From an uncultured Clostridia bacterium (GTDB taxonomy: Bacteria > Bacillota > Clostridia > Lachnospirales > Lachnospiraceae), in assembly GCA_947385955.1 (NCBI GenBank), contig CANDNA010000027.1:1-43913 (forward strand): a stretch of 43,913 bases of DNA, written 5' to 3'. Under the pieces are notes generated by a model. It was not told where the DNA came from and did not search any database. It was given only the letters and a program-made list of their open reading frames with translations. The translations under genes and the position numbers were made by a program. Below are positions 7,697 to 16,194 of this stretch, piece by piece. How positions within the stretch are numbered: the first letter of the stretch is position 1; each line of letters opens with the position of its first letter.

Positions 7697-7796
7697 CTGA
7701 TCCGGATGGTTTTATCATCATACATGTGACATTCCGAAACACATGTTGCGGCATACATCTTTGACAATATCACTTCTATAAATATGTCTTCCCCGC

Positions 7797-8573
7797 TTAG
7801 AAACACGTAAAAGCACCGTCAATAACGAAATCCGAACCTGTCGTAAAAGTACTTGTATCACCAGCTAAATATACGCAGATGGATTCCAGCTCCTCCGGCG
7901 TTCCCATCCTGCCAAGGGGTGCCATCGCATTCCATTTTTCAATCAGTGGAACCAGCGTCGGGGAATTCAGCGTCAGTTCTGTCCCGATATATCCCGGGCT
8001 GATGCTGTTAACGCGCACACCCCGTTTTGCCCATTCAATCGCCAGCGACTTCGTGAGCTGGATGACACCCGCCTTTGATGCGTTATATGCGCACTGCGGC
8101 TGCGGCACATTGACGATATGCGCCGACATGGATGCCGTGTTGATGATAGAACCGCCTCCATGTTCCAGCATGTATTTTCCTGCCGCAATATCTGTCAGGA
8201 AAATGCCGTTCAGGTTAATATTGATCACTTTGTTCCATTGTTCATAGGTCATTTCCTCCGCCGGGGCATTGATGCAGATACCGGCATTGTTATGGCAGAA
8301 ATCCAGCCCTCCCAGCTCCCTTACCACCTCTGCGACCATTTCATCCACCTGCTTCTCGTCGGTGCAGTCTGTGCGGAGGGCAATTACTTTCCTGCCTGTC
8401 TTTTCTGCCAGTTCCGCCGCTGTCTTTTGCGCCTCATCATAATCCAGATCCACGATCGCTACATCTGCGCCCGCTTCTGCAAACGCCTTTGCAGTACTCT
8501 TTCCAATCCCCCTCGCTGCGCCTGTTACAAATCCCTTTTTCCCGTCCAGTTTCATTTTTTCGATAATACCCAT
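7797..8573 (-). CDS. SDR-family NAD(P)-dependent oxidoreductase (sugar/sugar-alcohol dehydrogenase type)
   Basis: A 258-aa classical short-chain dehydrogenase. Visible motifs are TGAARGIG (cofactor loop, residues 17-24), HNNAG, the catalytic Ser in NTASMS, YNASK (Tyr-x3-Lys) and SPGYIGTEL. An Asp after the second strand (IVDLD) suggests NAD+ preference. The sequence resembles D-arabinitol/sorbitol- and 2-deoxygluconate-type dehydrogenases. It is the first gene of the minus-strand operon SDR - relic - GPH symporter - HAD, and is divergent from the ROK regulator across a 208-bp promoter region. It likely oxidises the polyol or sugar imported by the symporter. The ATG at 8573 follows AAGGGAG. 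Confidence 0.85.
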   Translation of the reverse strand: MGIIEKMKLDGKKGFVTGAARGIGKSTAKAFAEAGADVAIVDLDYDEAQKTAAELAEKTGRKVIALRTDCTDEKQVDEMVAEVVRELGGLDFCHNNAGICINAPAEEMTYEQWNKVININLNGIFLTDIAAGKYMLEHGGGSIINTASMSAHIVNVPQPQCAYNASKAGVIQLTKSLAIEWAKRGVRVNSISPGYIGTELTLNSPTLVPLIEKWNAMAPLGRMGTPEELESICVYLAGDTSTFTTGSDFVIDGAFTCF

Positions 8574-8598
8574 TATGTTCTCCCTTCTTGAAAGCTAT

Positions 8599-8764
8599 TT
8601 TGTAAAATCATTTATCAAATTGTGATTACATAATAGCAAGTCAATTGTTATTCGTCAATATGTATTAATTCATATAAAATCCGAATGATTTTTATAAAAA
8701 TTATCCAATAGCATCTTTTCCCTTTTTTTGATATAATATCAATTTACAAAATAATTTTACAAAT
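8599..8764. promoter_or_regulatory. Divergent promoter region with repeated TTTACAAA operator motifs
   Basis: Between the SDR and ROK genes, an ATTTTACAAA-type motif occurs three times: inverted at 8599-8609, and direct at 8742-8750 and 8755-8763. A perfect 15-bp palindrome (TTGATATAATATCAA, 8728-8742) contains a TATAAT -10 box for the ROK gene. Motifs flanking both promoters fit autoregulation and operon control by the ROK protein; binding is inferred. Confidence 0.5.
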
Positions 8765-8781
8765 TAGGAGGGAGAGAGATT

Positions 8782-9915
8782 ATGGCAAAGAGCATTACAC
8801 CGAACCAAATCAAGCAGAACAACCGCAGCCTGATCTACCATTATATCTATAAAAAAAGGAAAACCTCCCAGCAGGAAATCTCCTACGAACTGCATCTGAG
8901 CCGTCCCACTGTCACAGCCAACCTGACAGACATGGAGAATGACGGACTGATCATAAAAAATGGACTGATTAATACAGAATTTGTGGGCCGGAAAGCCGCT
9001 GCATACTCCATTGTCCCGGATTATCGTATCAGTATCGGTGTGGAAATCTTAAAAAAAGAAATTAAGATGATAGCTGTCAGCCTTTATGGAGATAAAATTG
9101 ACCGCGCTACATTTGACATTGCTTTTGAACGTAAAGAACCCTATTTTGAAACTGTATGCAAAAAAATACTGGAATTTAAAAACACGCTTGGCATCAGGGA
9201 TGAACAGATTCTTGGCATCGGCTTTGCCATGCAGGGATTGACTGCACCGGATGGACAAACGGTACTCTACGGAAAAATCCTGTCATGCACCGGGCTGTCC
9301 ATTTCAGAATTTTCCTGCCATCTTCCATATCCATGCACCTTCATTCATGATGCCGACGGCGCAGCCCTTTCAGAATTGTGGGTTTCGCCGGAACTTTCGG
9401 ATGGCTTTTATCTCTCGCTGAGCAGACATCTGGGCGCCGCCATTATCTCCAAACGCATAATCCTGTCCGGAAAACACGGCCATAACTCTACGATCGAGCA
9501 CGTACAGATGCGGCCAGGTGGCGCTAAGTGCTACTGCGGCAAACAGGGATGCATGGAAACACTGCTTTCCCTTGCGTCCCTGCTGGAGGAGAATGAAACC
9601 CTCGACGATTTCTTTCAGAATGCGAGAAAACGGGATTCCTCTGCTTCCAACCGCTGGAACCGTTTCCTTACGGATTTGGCAGATGCTGTCAATATGCTCC
9701 ACCTTATTTATGATACAAATTTTATTCTTGGCGGATATATTGCCCCTTATCTGTGTACAGATGACCTGGCTTTCCTTTATGAAAGAATACAGCAACTGAC
9801 ACCCTTTACCGAGCCTCAGGATTTTCTTCTGATCAGTAAAATGCCCCAACACAGCATCACCATTGGTGCTGCTCTTCCCTATATTCAGGAATTTTTAAAC
9901 AAGCCGGATATCTGA
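8782..9915 (+). CDS. ROK-family transcriptional regulator
   Basis: A 377-aa protein with an N-terminal winged helix-turn-helix (residues about 15-65; LSRPTVTANLTDMENDGLI) fused to a ROK sugar-kinase-like domain. The ROK zinc site CYCGKQGCME is present. The ATP-binding glycine motifs typical of ROK kinases are weak (SLSRHLGAAI), as expected for an XylR/NagC-type repressor rather than an active kinase. It is transcribed away from the SDR-transporter operon and most likely represses it until a sugar ligand binds. TAGGAGGG precedes ATG 8782. Confidence 0.85.
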   Translation: MAKSITPNQIKQNNRSLIYHYIYKKRKTSQQEISYELHLSRPTVTANLTDMENDGLIIKNGLINTEFVGRKAAAYSIVPDYRISIGVEILKKEIKMIAVSLYGDKIDRATFDIAFERKEPYFETVCKKILEFKNTLGIRDEQILGIGFAMQGLTAPDGQTVLYGKILSCTGLSISEFSCHLPYPCTFIHDADGAALSELWVSPELSDGFYLSLSRHLGAAIISKRIILSGKHGHNSTIEHVQMRPGGAKCYCGKQGCMETLLSLASLLEENETLDDFFQNARKRDSSASNRWNRFLTDLADAVNMLHLIYDTNFILGGYIAPYLCTDDLAFLYERIQQLTPFTEPQDFLLISKMPQHSITIGAALPYIQEFLNKPDI

Positions 9916-10066
9916 ACTGCACTATCTTATACATCAGAAATAAAGCCCTCTGAAGCCTCAAAACCATAGATGTCCTCTGTATTCAGATGCAGCAATGAGA
10001 AGATCACACAGTTACAGAAACACCTGGCACACAACGGCCATGCAGCTTTTTCCGGCAATGTAAAAA

Positions 10067-10477
10067 CTATTCGATTGCCCCAATCCCCATACGTTCCAGC
10101 CGTTCCAGATTCTCCCGCATAGTTTGCAGCGCCTCCGGTGAATGCCCGTTCCAGCCGGCCACCTCGCCGACAATCTTCAGGGGCGACTGTGTACGGTAAG
10201 ATTTTGTCGGATTGCCGGGAAACTTTTTGTCCGTCACATTCGGATCATCTTCAAACTCTCCCGTTGGCTCCACAACATAAATTCTCTGCCTGCCGTCCCC
10301 GGCTGCCAATTCCGCACCCCATACAGCCGCATCCAGCGTTCCCGAAAAATAAACATACTTCGCTGTCCTGTCCGCATAATTGGACAAAAACCCTTTTGTC
10401 AGGAAATCACCTGTCTTTAAATCTGCCTTCGTCCCATGAAAAAAGGAACCGGGACTAAATGTTATTTTCTCATCCAT
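10067..10477 (-). CDS. arr: NAD+-rifampin ADP-ribosyltransferase
   Basis: A 136-aa protein with the full Arr pattern: FFHGTKADLKTGDFL near the N-terminus (His-Gly-Thr), the YADRTAKYVYFSGTLDAAVW segment, YVVEPTGEFEDDPNVTDKKF, then NPTKSYRTQSPLKI. Arr enzymes transfer ADP-ribose from NAD+ to a hydroxyl of rifamycins, inactivating them. The length is normal and the conserved His, Tyr and Asp residues are present. The start is fixed at 10477 by AAGGAGG six bases upstream. It is monocistronic, faces away from the ROK gene, and has no mobile element attached, so it looks chromosomal and intrinsic. Confidence 0.92.
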   Translation of the reverse strand: MDEKITFSPGSFFHGTKADLKTGDFLTKGFLSNYADRTAKYVYFSGTLDAAVWGAELAAGDGRQRIYVVEPTGEFEDDPNVTDKKFPGNPTKSYRTQSPLKIVGEVAGWNGHSPEALQTMRENLERLERMGIGAIE

Positions 10478-10983
10478 TGAAAAACCTCCTTCCACATCGC
10501 AGGATTATATTATAGTTAAAAAAATCCGGCATATCAAGTCTGTCAGCAACGGCCATTTTGGGGTATCATAAAAATAAAGAGTTATCTCTTCATAAACTCC
10601 TGTAATTTATACACTGCCCATAAAACGTTCAAACGGGAAGTTTCCAAAACGGCCGCTGTATCCTGCAATAGGTGAAAATTATCAGACAACAATGAAGAAA
10701 TATTGTGCAAAATAATTTTTAAATTCTGATTTAATATTTGCAAATCACATGTTATTTCATATTTTTCTATTTTGTATAAAATATACTTTGGCATATTACT
10801 CAAAATCCGAAATCATCCGTATTGCCAGAGAATATAATGACCATCTTTTTTTAATCAGATTCGTAAATATTTTTCTGATTATTAACAGAATACGCACTTC
10901 TGATACTCTCTTTTTTGTGCATGAAAAGAGAGGCAGCAGACAATCCAAAGGAGTATAATGATTACGGGAAAGGAGTAAAAGAA
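10478..10983. other. AT-rich intergenic region between arr and an AraC/GyrI regulator
   Basis: This 506-bp stretch is very AT-rich. It should hold the arr promoter at the left and the AraC-type gene promoter at the right. A short inverted repeat (AATCAGA ... TCTGATT, 10852-10880) lies about 100 bp before the regulator. A 73-codon frame at 10582-10803 has no ribosome binding site and is not called. No RNA gene was recognised. Confidence 0.3.
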
Positions 10984-11832
10984 ATGGAATGGATAGAAAA
11001 ATTAAATAATGCAATTTCTTATATTGAGGAACATCTTGTAGAGGAAATAAGCTATGATGAGCTTGCACACATAGCATGCTGCTCCACATACCACTTTCAA
11101 AGAATGTTTGCCTGTATGGCAGGTATTCCGCTTTCAGAATATATCCGTCGCAGGCGGATGTCTTTAGCTGCCATTGATCTGCAAAGCGGAACTGAAAAAA
11201 TTATTGATATTGGTATGAAATATGGGTATTCTTCCCCCACAGCATTTAACAGGGCGTTTCAAAGTGTGCATGGCATAGCGCCTTCCATGGCGAAAAAAGG
11301 AGGAGCGCCTGTGAAATCGTTTCCCCCTGTCAGTTTCAAAATAGCCGTAAAAGGTGTGGAAGAACTGAATTATCGAATTGAAAAGAAAGCGGCCTTTCGT
11401 ATTGTGGGAATATCTCATCCACTGGATAAGGAAATAGAAAACAACTTCACAGCCGTACCGCAAATGTGGCAAAATGCTGCTATAAACGGCACTTTTGAAA
11501 AGATTACACCGCTTATGAACAGTCAGCCTGTGGGCGTCTTAGGGGTAAGCGTTTGCAATGACAAAGAGGAATGGCGCTATTTCATAGCGGTATCTTCGTC
11601 CGCTGATACCGACAGTTCCTTAGATGAATATGTTGTCCCCGCCTGTACATGGGCTGTCTTTTATGGAAGCGGCACAGGTATGTCCATTCAGGAATTGGAA
11701 CAGCGCATTGTAACAGAATGGCTTCCAACATCCGGCTTTGAATTTGATAATGCTCCCGATGTGGAAGTCTATCTGAATCCAGATCCGAACAATATGCAGT
11801 ATGAGGTTTGGCTGCCAATCAGAAAAGTATGA
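10984..11832 (+). CDS. AraC-family regulator with GyrI-like effector-binding domain
   Basis: A 282-aa protein. Residues 1-105 form a two-part AraC helix-turn-helix (YDELAHIACCSTYHFQRMF; DIGMKYGYSSPTAFNRAF). Residues about 125-282 form a GyrI-like/BmrR effector domain ending EVWLPIRKV, typical of regulators that sense amphipathic drugs or small molecules. ATG 10984 is chosen for its AAAGGAG site; an upstream in-frame ATG lacks one. The next gene encodes a PNPOx-like protein on the same strand 120 bp later. Regulators of this type often control transporters or detoxifying genes; the target here is unknown. Confidence 0.85.
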   Translation: MEWIEKLNNAISYIEEHLVEEISYDELAHIACCSTYHFQRMFACMAGIPLSEYIRRRRMSLAAIDLQSGTEKIIDIGMKYGYSSPTAFNRAFQSVHGIAPSMAKKGGAPVKSFPPVSFKIAVKGVEELNYRIEKKAAFRIVGISHPLDKEIENNFTAVPQMWQNAAINGTFEKITPLMNSQPVGVLGVSVCNDKEEWRYFIAVSSSADTDSSLDEYVVPACTWAVFYGSGTGMSIQELEQRIVTEWLPTSGFEFDNAPDVEVYLNPDPNNMQYEVWLPIRKV

Positions 11833-11952
11833 GATTACAATATAAATGAGCTGATGCAGTAAAATGATAACAGCCAAAAACATACCTTTATGGTATACAA
11901 ATAAATTTCTCTCTGTTAGAATAAAACCAAAAACAGAAAGGAATTTATATTG

Positions 11953-12369
11953 ATGAAAAATCCGGAACAGACAATTGGAAATTTAGTGGAAAAATCCACC
12001 ACCACGTTTATCGGTTATATAGACAAAGAAGGATTTCCCATAACAAAAGCAATGCTGAAACCAAGAGAGCGTCAGGGTATCAGGGTATTTTGGTTCAGTA
12101 CAAACACTTCGTCCAACAAGGTGAAATCCTTCCGTGAAAATCCCAGGGCCAGTATTTATTTTATTGATAAGCGCTACTATCGCGGGGTCAGTCTCACAGG
12201 GACCGTAGAAGTCCTGGAAACAAAAGAAGCAAAAGAAAGAATATGGCAGGACGGAGATACCATGTATTATAAAGGCGGTATGGAAGATCCTGATTATTGT
12301 GTTTTGAAATTTACTGCCATAAAAGGAAGATACTACAGCAATTTTCATTCAGAGGATTTTGAAATCTGA
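11953..12369 (+). CDS. Pyridoxamine 5'-phosphate oxidase-related FMN-binding protein
   Basis: A 138-aa split-barrel flavoprotein of the PNPOx-like/general stress protein 26 type. It shows the usual order: TTFIGYIDKEGFP, a conserved VFWFSTNTSSNKV, RASIYFIDKRYYRGVSLTG, then VLKFTAIKGRYYS near the end. Such proteins bind FMN or related cofactors; substrates are mostly undefined. AAAGGA precedes ATG 11953 with a long spacer, and a TTG three bases earlier is a possible alternative start. It lies downstream of an AraC/GyrI-type regulator and may be its target. Confidence 0.8.
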   Translation: MKNPEQTIGNLVEKSTTTFIGYIDKEGFPITKAMLKPRERQGIRVFWFSTNTSSNKVKSFRENPRASIYFIDKRYYRGVSLTGTVEVLETKEAKERIWQDGDTMYYKGGMEDPDYCVLKFTAIKGRYYSNFHSEDFEI

Positions 12370-12478
12370 TCACAGCCTCCGGTGACTGCTCTCACGATCA
12401 CCGGCAAAAAACTAAACACCTTTCTTCTGCCCTGCCGCAGAAAAATATCCTGCCCGAAAGGGCGGAAACACAGAATCT

Positions 12479-13045
12479 TCAACTGTCAAACAGAGAACCG
12501 GTACCACTGTGTCTGCTGCCGTCATCTTCTGTGTAAGTGTAAATAAAGCGGGGTTTTCTTGTGGTACAATGATAAAACTTCATCAGTAAATCCACGATTT
12601 CCGTACCTCTTTCTATTCCCAGACACCCCGCTAATTCCTGCTGCGCCCCGGACAGATCAAATCCATCTTCCAGATTGACTTCCTCATACTCCTCAAAAAT
12701 TTCTTCTGCAAACTCACGCAGCTCTTCTCTGTCCTGGTATGCCCACTCCCACAGGCAGTCCTTCCAACAGGGGCAATTGATAACAAATGTAAAGAAATCC
12801 GGCAGGCTGTCTGCGATTCTTCCGCACCGGCCTTCACTTCCCCAATAACCGACGGAACCATCCTCCAGCAAAATGTATTCGCTTCCGCTCTTTTCCCCGG
12901 CAAATGTTTTCCCGGAAAGATTATAACTGATATGGCCATTTTCATCCTGGGGTTTCCTGAACTCCGGAAGAATTTCCACATCGCAGACATCGCATAACAA
13001 ATCCGCCAACTCTGTATTTTCACGTAACTGTCTTATAAAATCCAT
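12479..13045 (-). CDS. SUKH (SMI1/KNR4)-like protein
   Basis: A 188-aa acidic protein. The central region YILLEDGSVGYWGSEGRCGR followed by SLPDFFTFVINC resembles the SMI1/KNR4 (SUKH) fold used by many immunity proteins and by unlinked single genes. ATG 13045 is supported by GGGAGGC; a further upstream ATG has no site. Two CxC-like cysteine pairs (CDVC, CPCW-KDC) are not in metal-binding spacing. No toxin gene is adjacent, so an immunity role is not shown. The end reads TGTGSLFDS. Confidence 0.6.
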   Translation of the reverse strand: MDFIRQLRENTELADLLCDVCDVEILPEFRKPQDENGHISYNLSGKTFAGEKSGSEYILLEDGSVGYWGSEGRCGRIADSLPDFFTFVINCPCWKDCLWEWAYQDREELREFAEEIFEEYEEVNLEDGFDLSGAQQELAGCLGIERGTEIVDLLMKFYHCTTRKPRFIYTYTEDDGSRHSGTGSLFDS

Positions 13046-13220
13046 GTAAAAAAGCCTCCCTGTATACCTTTTCATCATCAGCTTTATTATATAACATCAG
13101 CCCGATCGATAAAACAGGGTTTTCCTGCCTGCCGGTAGTCTTTGGTAATATCCGCGCCCACTGCAAAGGTATCTGTTGTGATCGCAATTCATAAGGGAGC
13201 CCGCCCCATGAGCGCCATCG

Positions 13221-15077
13221 TTACGCTCTCCCGTTCCTTTGTTCCAGATAGCGGAAGCTGTAAGCAGAGATGTGCAGATCCTTCAGCAGACAGGGTTCAC
13301 CCGTCAGCATATCAGTAAATTCACCCGGGTCATGGGGGAACGTAACGGTCTTTTCCCACTCGGTAAAGTTAAATACACCGATACTCTTCTGTCCTTCCGC
13401 ATAGCGTCCAATTGCCAGCAGACCATTATCACCGGTATCCAGAGTCCAGACGTCTGCCGCAGTTCCAAATGCAGGGGAAGTTCCCCGCAGAGCGGTTAAC
13501 GCATTCAGTCCGCAAAATACTTTCCCCTCAGGGGTTTCCAAATCATGTATATGTTCTGCCTGCTCCCATCTCAGCCTGCCCCGGTGAAGGTAACGGCTGT
13601 CACCCGCTTTTTTAGGATCGTCCTTATAACTGTAGTCATTTACCTGAGCCAGTTCGTCTCCGCTGTACAGCATGGGAATGCCGGTCTGCATAAACATCAT
13701 GGCATGTAATGTCAGATCAAGCTGTACCGCCTGCTCCATTGCTGCATGATTCTGCTCAAACCCGGCTTTTTCGATACCGCACAGGCTTGCTGTAGTACCG
13801 CAGAGCCGGGCATCGCCGCTGGTAATATCATCATTATACAGCTCTCCCCTGCTGGTACTGTTACCTGCAAATCCCTGAAAGTAATCATTCAGATACCGCT
13901 TATGGAGCACTTCATCCGTGCTGAAGTTTTGATGAAGCCACTCATAGTCCAGCCCCCAGCCAATGTCATCATGGCAGCGGAGATAATTCAGAAACACATA
14001 CTCCTTCGGCAGGGCGTTCACTGTATCCAGCTGCCTGCGGAGCAGACGGGTATCCCGCGTAGCCACAGTATGCCATGTGGTACACATAGTGGTCACATTG
14101 TACAGCAGATGGCACTCCGGTTTCTCTATGCTGCCAAAGTAAGGCACTACCTTTACCGGTTCCATAACCACCTCTCCCAGCAGTATCACGCTTGGGCAGA
14201 CAATCTCACCTATCATTCTCATCATCCGGACAATGGTATGAACCTGAGGACGGTTGCGGCAGTCAGTCCCCAGTTCTTTCCATATGTACGGTACGGCATC
14301 AATACGGATCATATCCATGCCTTTATTTGCCAGAAAAAGATAATTGTACATCATCTCATTAAACACCCGGGGATTCCGGTAATTCAAATCCCACTGGTAA
14401 GGGTAAAAAGTGGTCATAACATAGTGCCGGCAGTCATCCAGCCATGTAAAGTTTCCAGGCGCAGTGGTGGGAAATACCTGGGGTACGGTTTTCTCATACT
14501 CTGCCGGTATGGAAGGATCTGCAAAGAAGAAATACCGGCTCATATACTCCCCTTCCCCCTGACGGGCTCTTTTCGCCCATTCATGGTCCTGGCTGGTATG
14601 GTTCATGACAAAATCCATGCACAGGTTGATCCCCTTTTCATGGCAGACAGCAGCCAGCTTCTCCAAATCCTCCATTGTTCCCAAATCAGAGCGTACCTTG
14701 CAAAAATCCGCCACAGCATAACCGCCGTCACTTCGTTCAGGCACCGTATCCAGAAACGGCATCAGATGGAGAAGGTTGACTCCTGTCTGCTGGATATAGG
14801 GCAGTTTTTCCCGCAGTCCATTCAGGTTCCCGGCAAAATTATCAAGATACAGCATCATCCCCATAAGCGCATTGGACTTGTACCACTCCGGGTCTGCTTC
14901 CCTCTCCAGATCCCGTTTTTTCAAAGCAGCCGGCCTCTCCCGGTCAAATTCGCATAGTTTCCGGCACAGTTCCGCAAACATGGCTTCATTGTGATAAAGC
15001 TCCATGTACAGCCATCGCAATTCATCCATATGACGGGCCATGCGGTTTTGAAACATCGTTTTTTCTTTCTGAACCAT
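13221..15077 (-). CDS. GH13 amylosucrase-type glycosidase/transglucosidase
   Basis: A 618-aa protein with the N-terminal helical domain of amylosucrases (residues about 1-85), then a GH13 barrel. Catalytic features: DFVMNHTSQDH (region I), MDMIRIDAVPY with nucleophile Asp260, LLGEVVMEP with acid/base Glu302, and RCHDDIGW with the transition-state Asp. A small beta domain ends the protein. Amylosucrase-type enzymes act on sucrose or related disaccharides; hydrolysis or glucosyl transfer cannot be separated by eye. ATG 15077 was chosen for the AAGAGGTGG site; a GTG nine bases earlier is possible. It is 17 bp after a Cof-type HAD gene and divergent from a PTS permease, forming one disaccharide locus. 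Confidence 0.82.
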   Translation of the reverse strand: MVQKEKTMFQNRMARHMDELRWLYMELYHNEAMFAELCRKLCEFDRERPAALKKRDLEREADPEWYKSNALMGMMLYLDNFAGNLNGLREKLPYIQQTGVNLLHLMPFLDTVPERSDGGYAVADFCKVRSDLGTMEDLEKLAAVCHEKGINLCMDFVMNHTSQDHEWAKRARQGEGEYMSRYFFFADPSIPAEYEKTVPQVFPTTAPGNFTWLDDCRHYVMTTFYPYQWDLNYRNPRVFNEMMYNYLFLANKGMDMIRIDAVPYIWKELGTDCRNRPQVHTIVRMMRMIGEIVCPSVILLGEVVMEPVKVVPYFGSIEKPECHLLYNVTTMCTTWHTVATRDTRLLRRQLDTVNALPKEYVFLNYLRCHDDIGWGLDYEWLHQNFSTDEVLHKRYLNDYFQGFAGNSTSRGELYNDDITSGDARLCGTTASLCGIEKAGFEQNHAAMEQAVQLDLTLHAMMFMQTGIPMLYSGDELAQVNDYSYKDDPKKAGDSRYLHRGRLRWEQAEHIHDLETPEGKVFCGLNALTALRGTSPAFGTAADVWTLDTGDNGLLAIGRYAEGQKSIGVFNFTEWEKTVTFPHDPGEFTDMLTGEPCLLKDLHISAYSFRYLEQRNGRA

Positions 15078-15094
15078 TCTTGCCACCTCTTTCT

Positions 15095-15925
15095 TTATAT
15101 GAGCTGCAATTTTTCAAATGCACGGTAAAGGCCGTCTTCTGTCACAGGCGGGCAGACCATGTCGGCAATCTTCTGAAGAGAAGGGCTTCCATTTGCCATA
15201 CAGACACTGATTTCCACAGCCCGGAGCATCTCCAGATCGTTCATACTGTCTCCCACAGCAATTGTATCTGTCCGGGAAATACCCAGAAATTCACATAATC
15301 TTTTCACTGCCTTTCCTTTATTGAAAGCCTTGCTGGCCAGTTCTCCATTCACAATACCGCAGGCATCTTCGTCCTGAATACAGAAGTCAAATTCATCCTG
15401 CAGCATCTGCATGGGCTTTTTCAGGCGCTCTGCACCCCTGCTCATGAATGCCATCCCATAGATAGGCTCACCATCGTATTCTGACATAGGATGAATGCCC
15501 AGCTCATTTTCAATCTGAATCCGCCACCGCAATAGCTCACTGTTGGCCCTGGATTGTGCATTTTCTGCAAGAAATTCCTTAAACCCCTCATCTGTATAAC
15601 TGTGGTTTCTGCCCCCTATGGTACGGTAAACGCCGCTTTCTTTAAAGACATCCAGTACTCTGGCCTGCTGCTGCGGGGTCATCGGGCAGTCATAAACCAC
15701 CTGTCCGCCATATTCAATATAACCGCCGGCACTGGCAATCAGCCCGTCAAAGCCAAATTCCAGTACAGGAAAAAGCATCCCATAATTCCTGCCGGAGCAT
15801 AACACCACTTTGTGCCCCTTCTCTCTGGCCCGGCGTACCGCTTCAACCGCAGATGCGGGCGGAACATTTTTCCCGGGTTCAGTCAGGGTACCGTCAATAT
15901 CCAAAAAAATCAATTTCTGATCCAT
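15095..15925 (-). CDS. Cof-type HAD-IIB phosphatase
   Basis: A 276-aa HAD-IIB protein. Motifs are IFLDIDGTLT (Asp8, Asp10), LCSGRN, the Lys in FNKGKAV, and VGDSMNDLEML. The type IIB cap lies between motifs II and III. The family hydrolyses sugar phosphates and related phosphomonoesters. GGAGG before ATG 15925 fixes the start; a longer frame upstream is rejected. It leads the operon whose second gene is an amylosucrase-type GH13, and is divergent from a PTS EIIBCA. The arrangement suggests that it removes the phosphate added by the PTS, giving free disaccharide for the GH13 enzyme; this is inference. Confidence 0.82.
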   Translation of the reverse strand: MDQKLIFLDIDGTLTEPGKNVPPASAVEAVRRAREKGHKVVLCSGRNYGMLFPVLEFGFDGLIASAGGYIEYGGQVVYDCPMTPQQQARVLDVFKESGVYRTIGGRNHSYTDEGFKEFLAENAQSRANSELLRWRIQIENELGIHPMSEYDGEPIYGMAFMSRGAERLKKPMQMLQDEFDFCIQDEDACGIVNGELASKAFNKGKAVKRLCEFLGISRTDTIAVGDSMNDLEMLRAVEISVCMANGSPSLQKIADMVCPPVTEDGLYRAFEKLQLI

Positions 15926-15952
15926 ATAGCCTCCTTTTATGGTATTTTCAAT

Positions 15953-15966
15953 TGAACACGTTTTCA
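15953..15966. promoter_or_regulatory. LacI/CcpA-type operator
   Basis: TGAACACGTTTTCA (reverse TGAAAACGTGTTCA) matches the cre consensus TGWNANCGNTNWCA with one mismatch and is a near-palindrome with a central CG, as LacI-family proteins recognise. It lies 28 bp upstream of the HAD start in the divergent region, so the LacI protein encoded at 18273, or CcpA, may bind it. Confidence 0.55.
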
Positions 15967-16091
15967 TTTCGTTCATTATAAATTTCTAAAATGACTCTGT
16001 CAATGCGCCATATTTCTTTTTCTGTTTTTAACAAAACACAATTATATATTTTATGCAAATTGCCAATTTTATATTTTTTCCGGCACCTGTA

Positions 16092-16121
16092 TTGACTTTT
16101 GCCCCTCTTGCATGCTATTCT
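16092..16121 (+). promoter_or_regulatory. Promoter of the PTS gene
   Basis: TTGACT (16092-16097) and TATTCT (16116-16121) are separated by 18 bp and lie 74 bp before the PTS start codon. A GTACA...TGTAC inverted repeat (16141-16166) follows and could be a regulatory site. Confidence 0.5.
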
Positions 16122-16194
16122 CCCTTCAAGATGAACGCGAGTACATTATGTGCATTTGCATTGTACACCAAACAAAATTTTTCAGGAGGAAGCT

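Noticed and set aside
10582-10803. A 73-codon minus-strand frame between arr and the AraC/GyrI gene
   Set aside because: The first codon is TTG or an ATG without a ribosome binding site, in very AT-rich sequence where chance frames are common.
13746-14957. A long plus-strand frame (403 codons) antisense to the GH13 gene
   Set aside because: It is a shadow of the real gene: the minus strand has full GH13 motifs and a ribosome binding site, while this frame has none.
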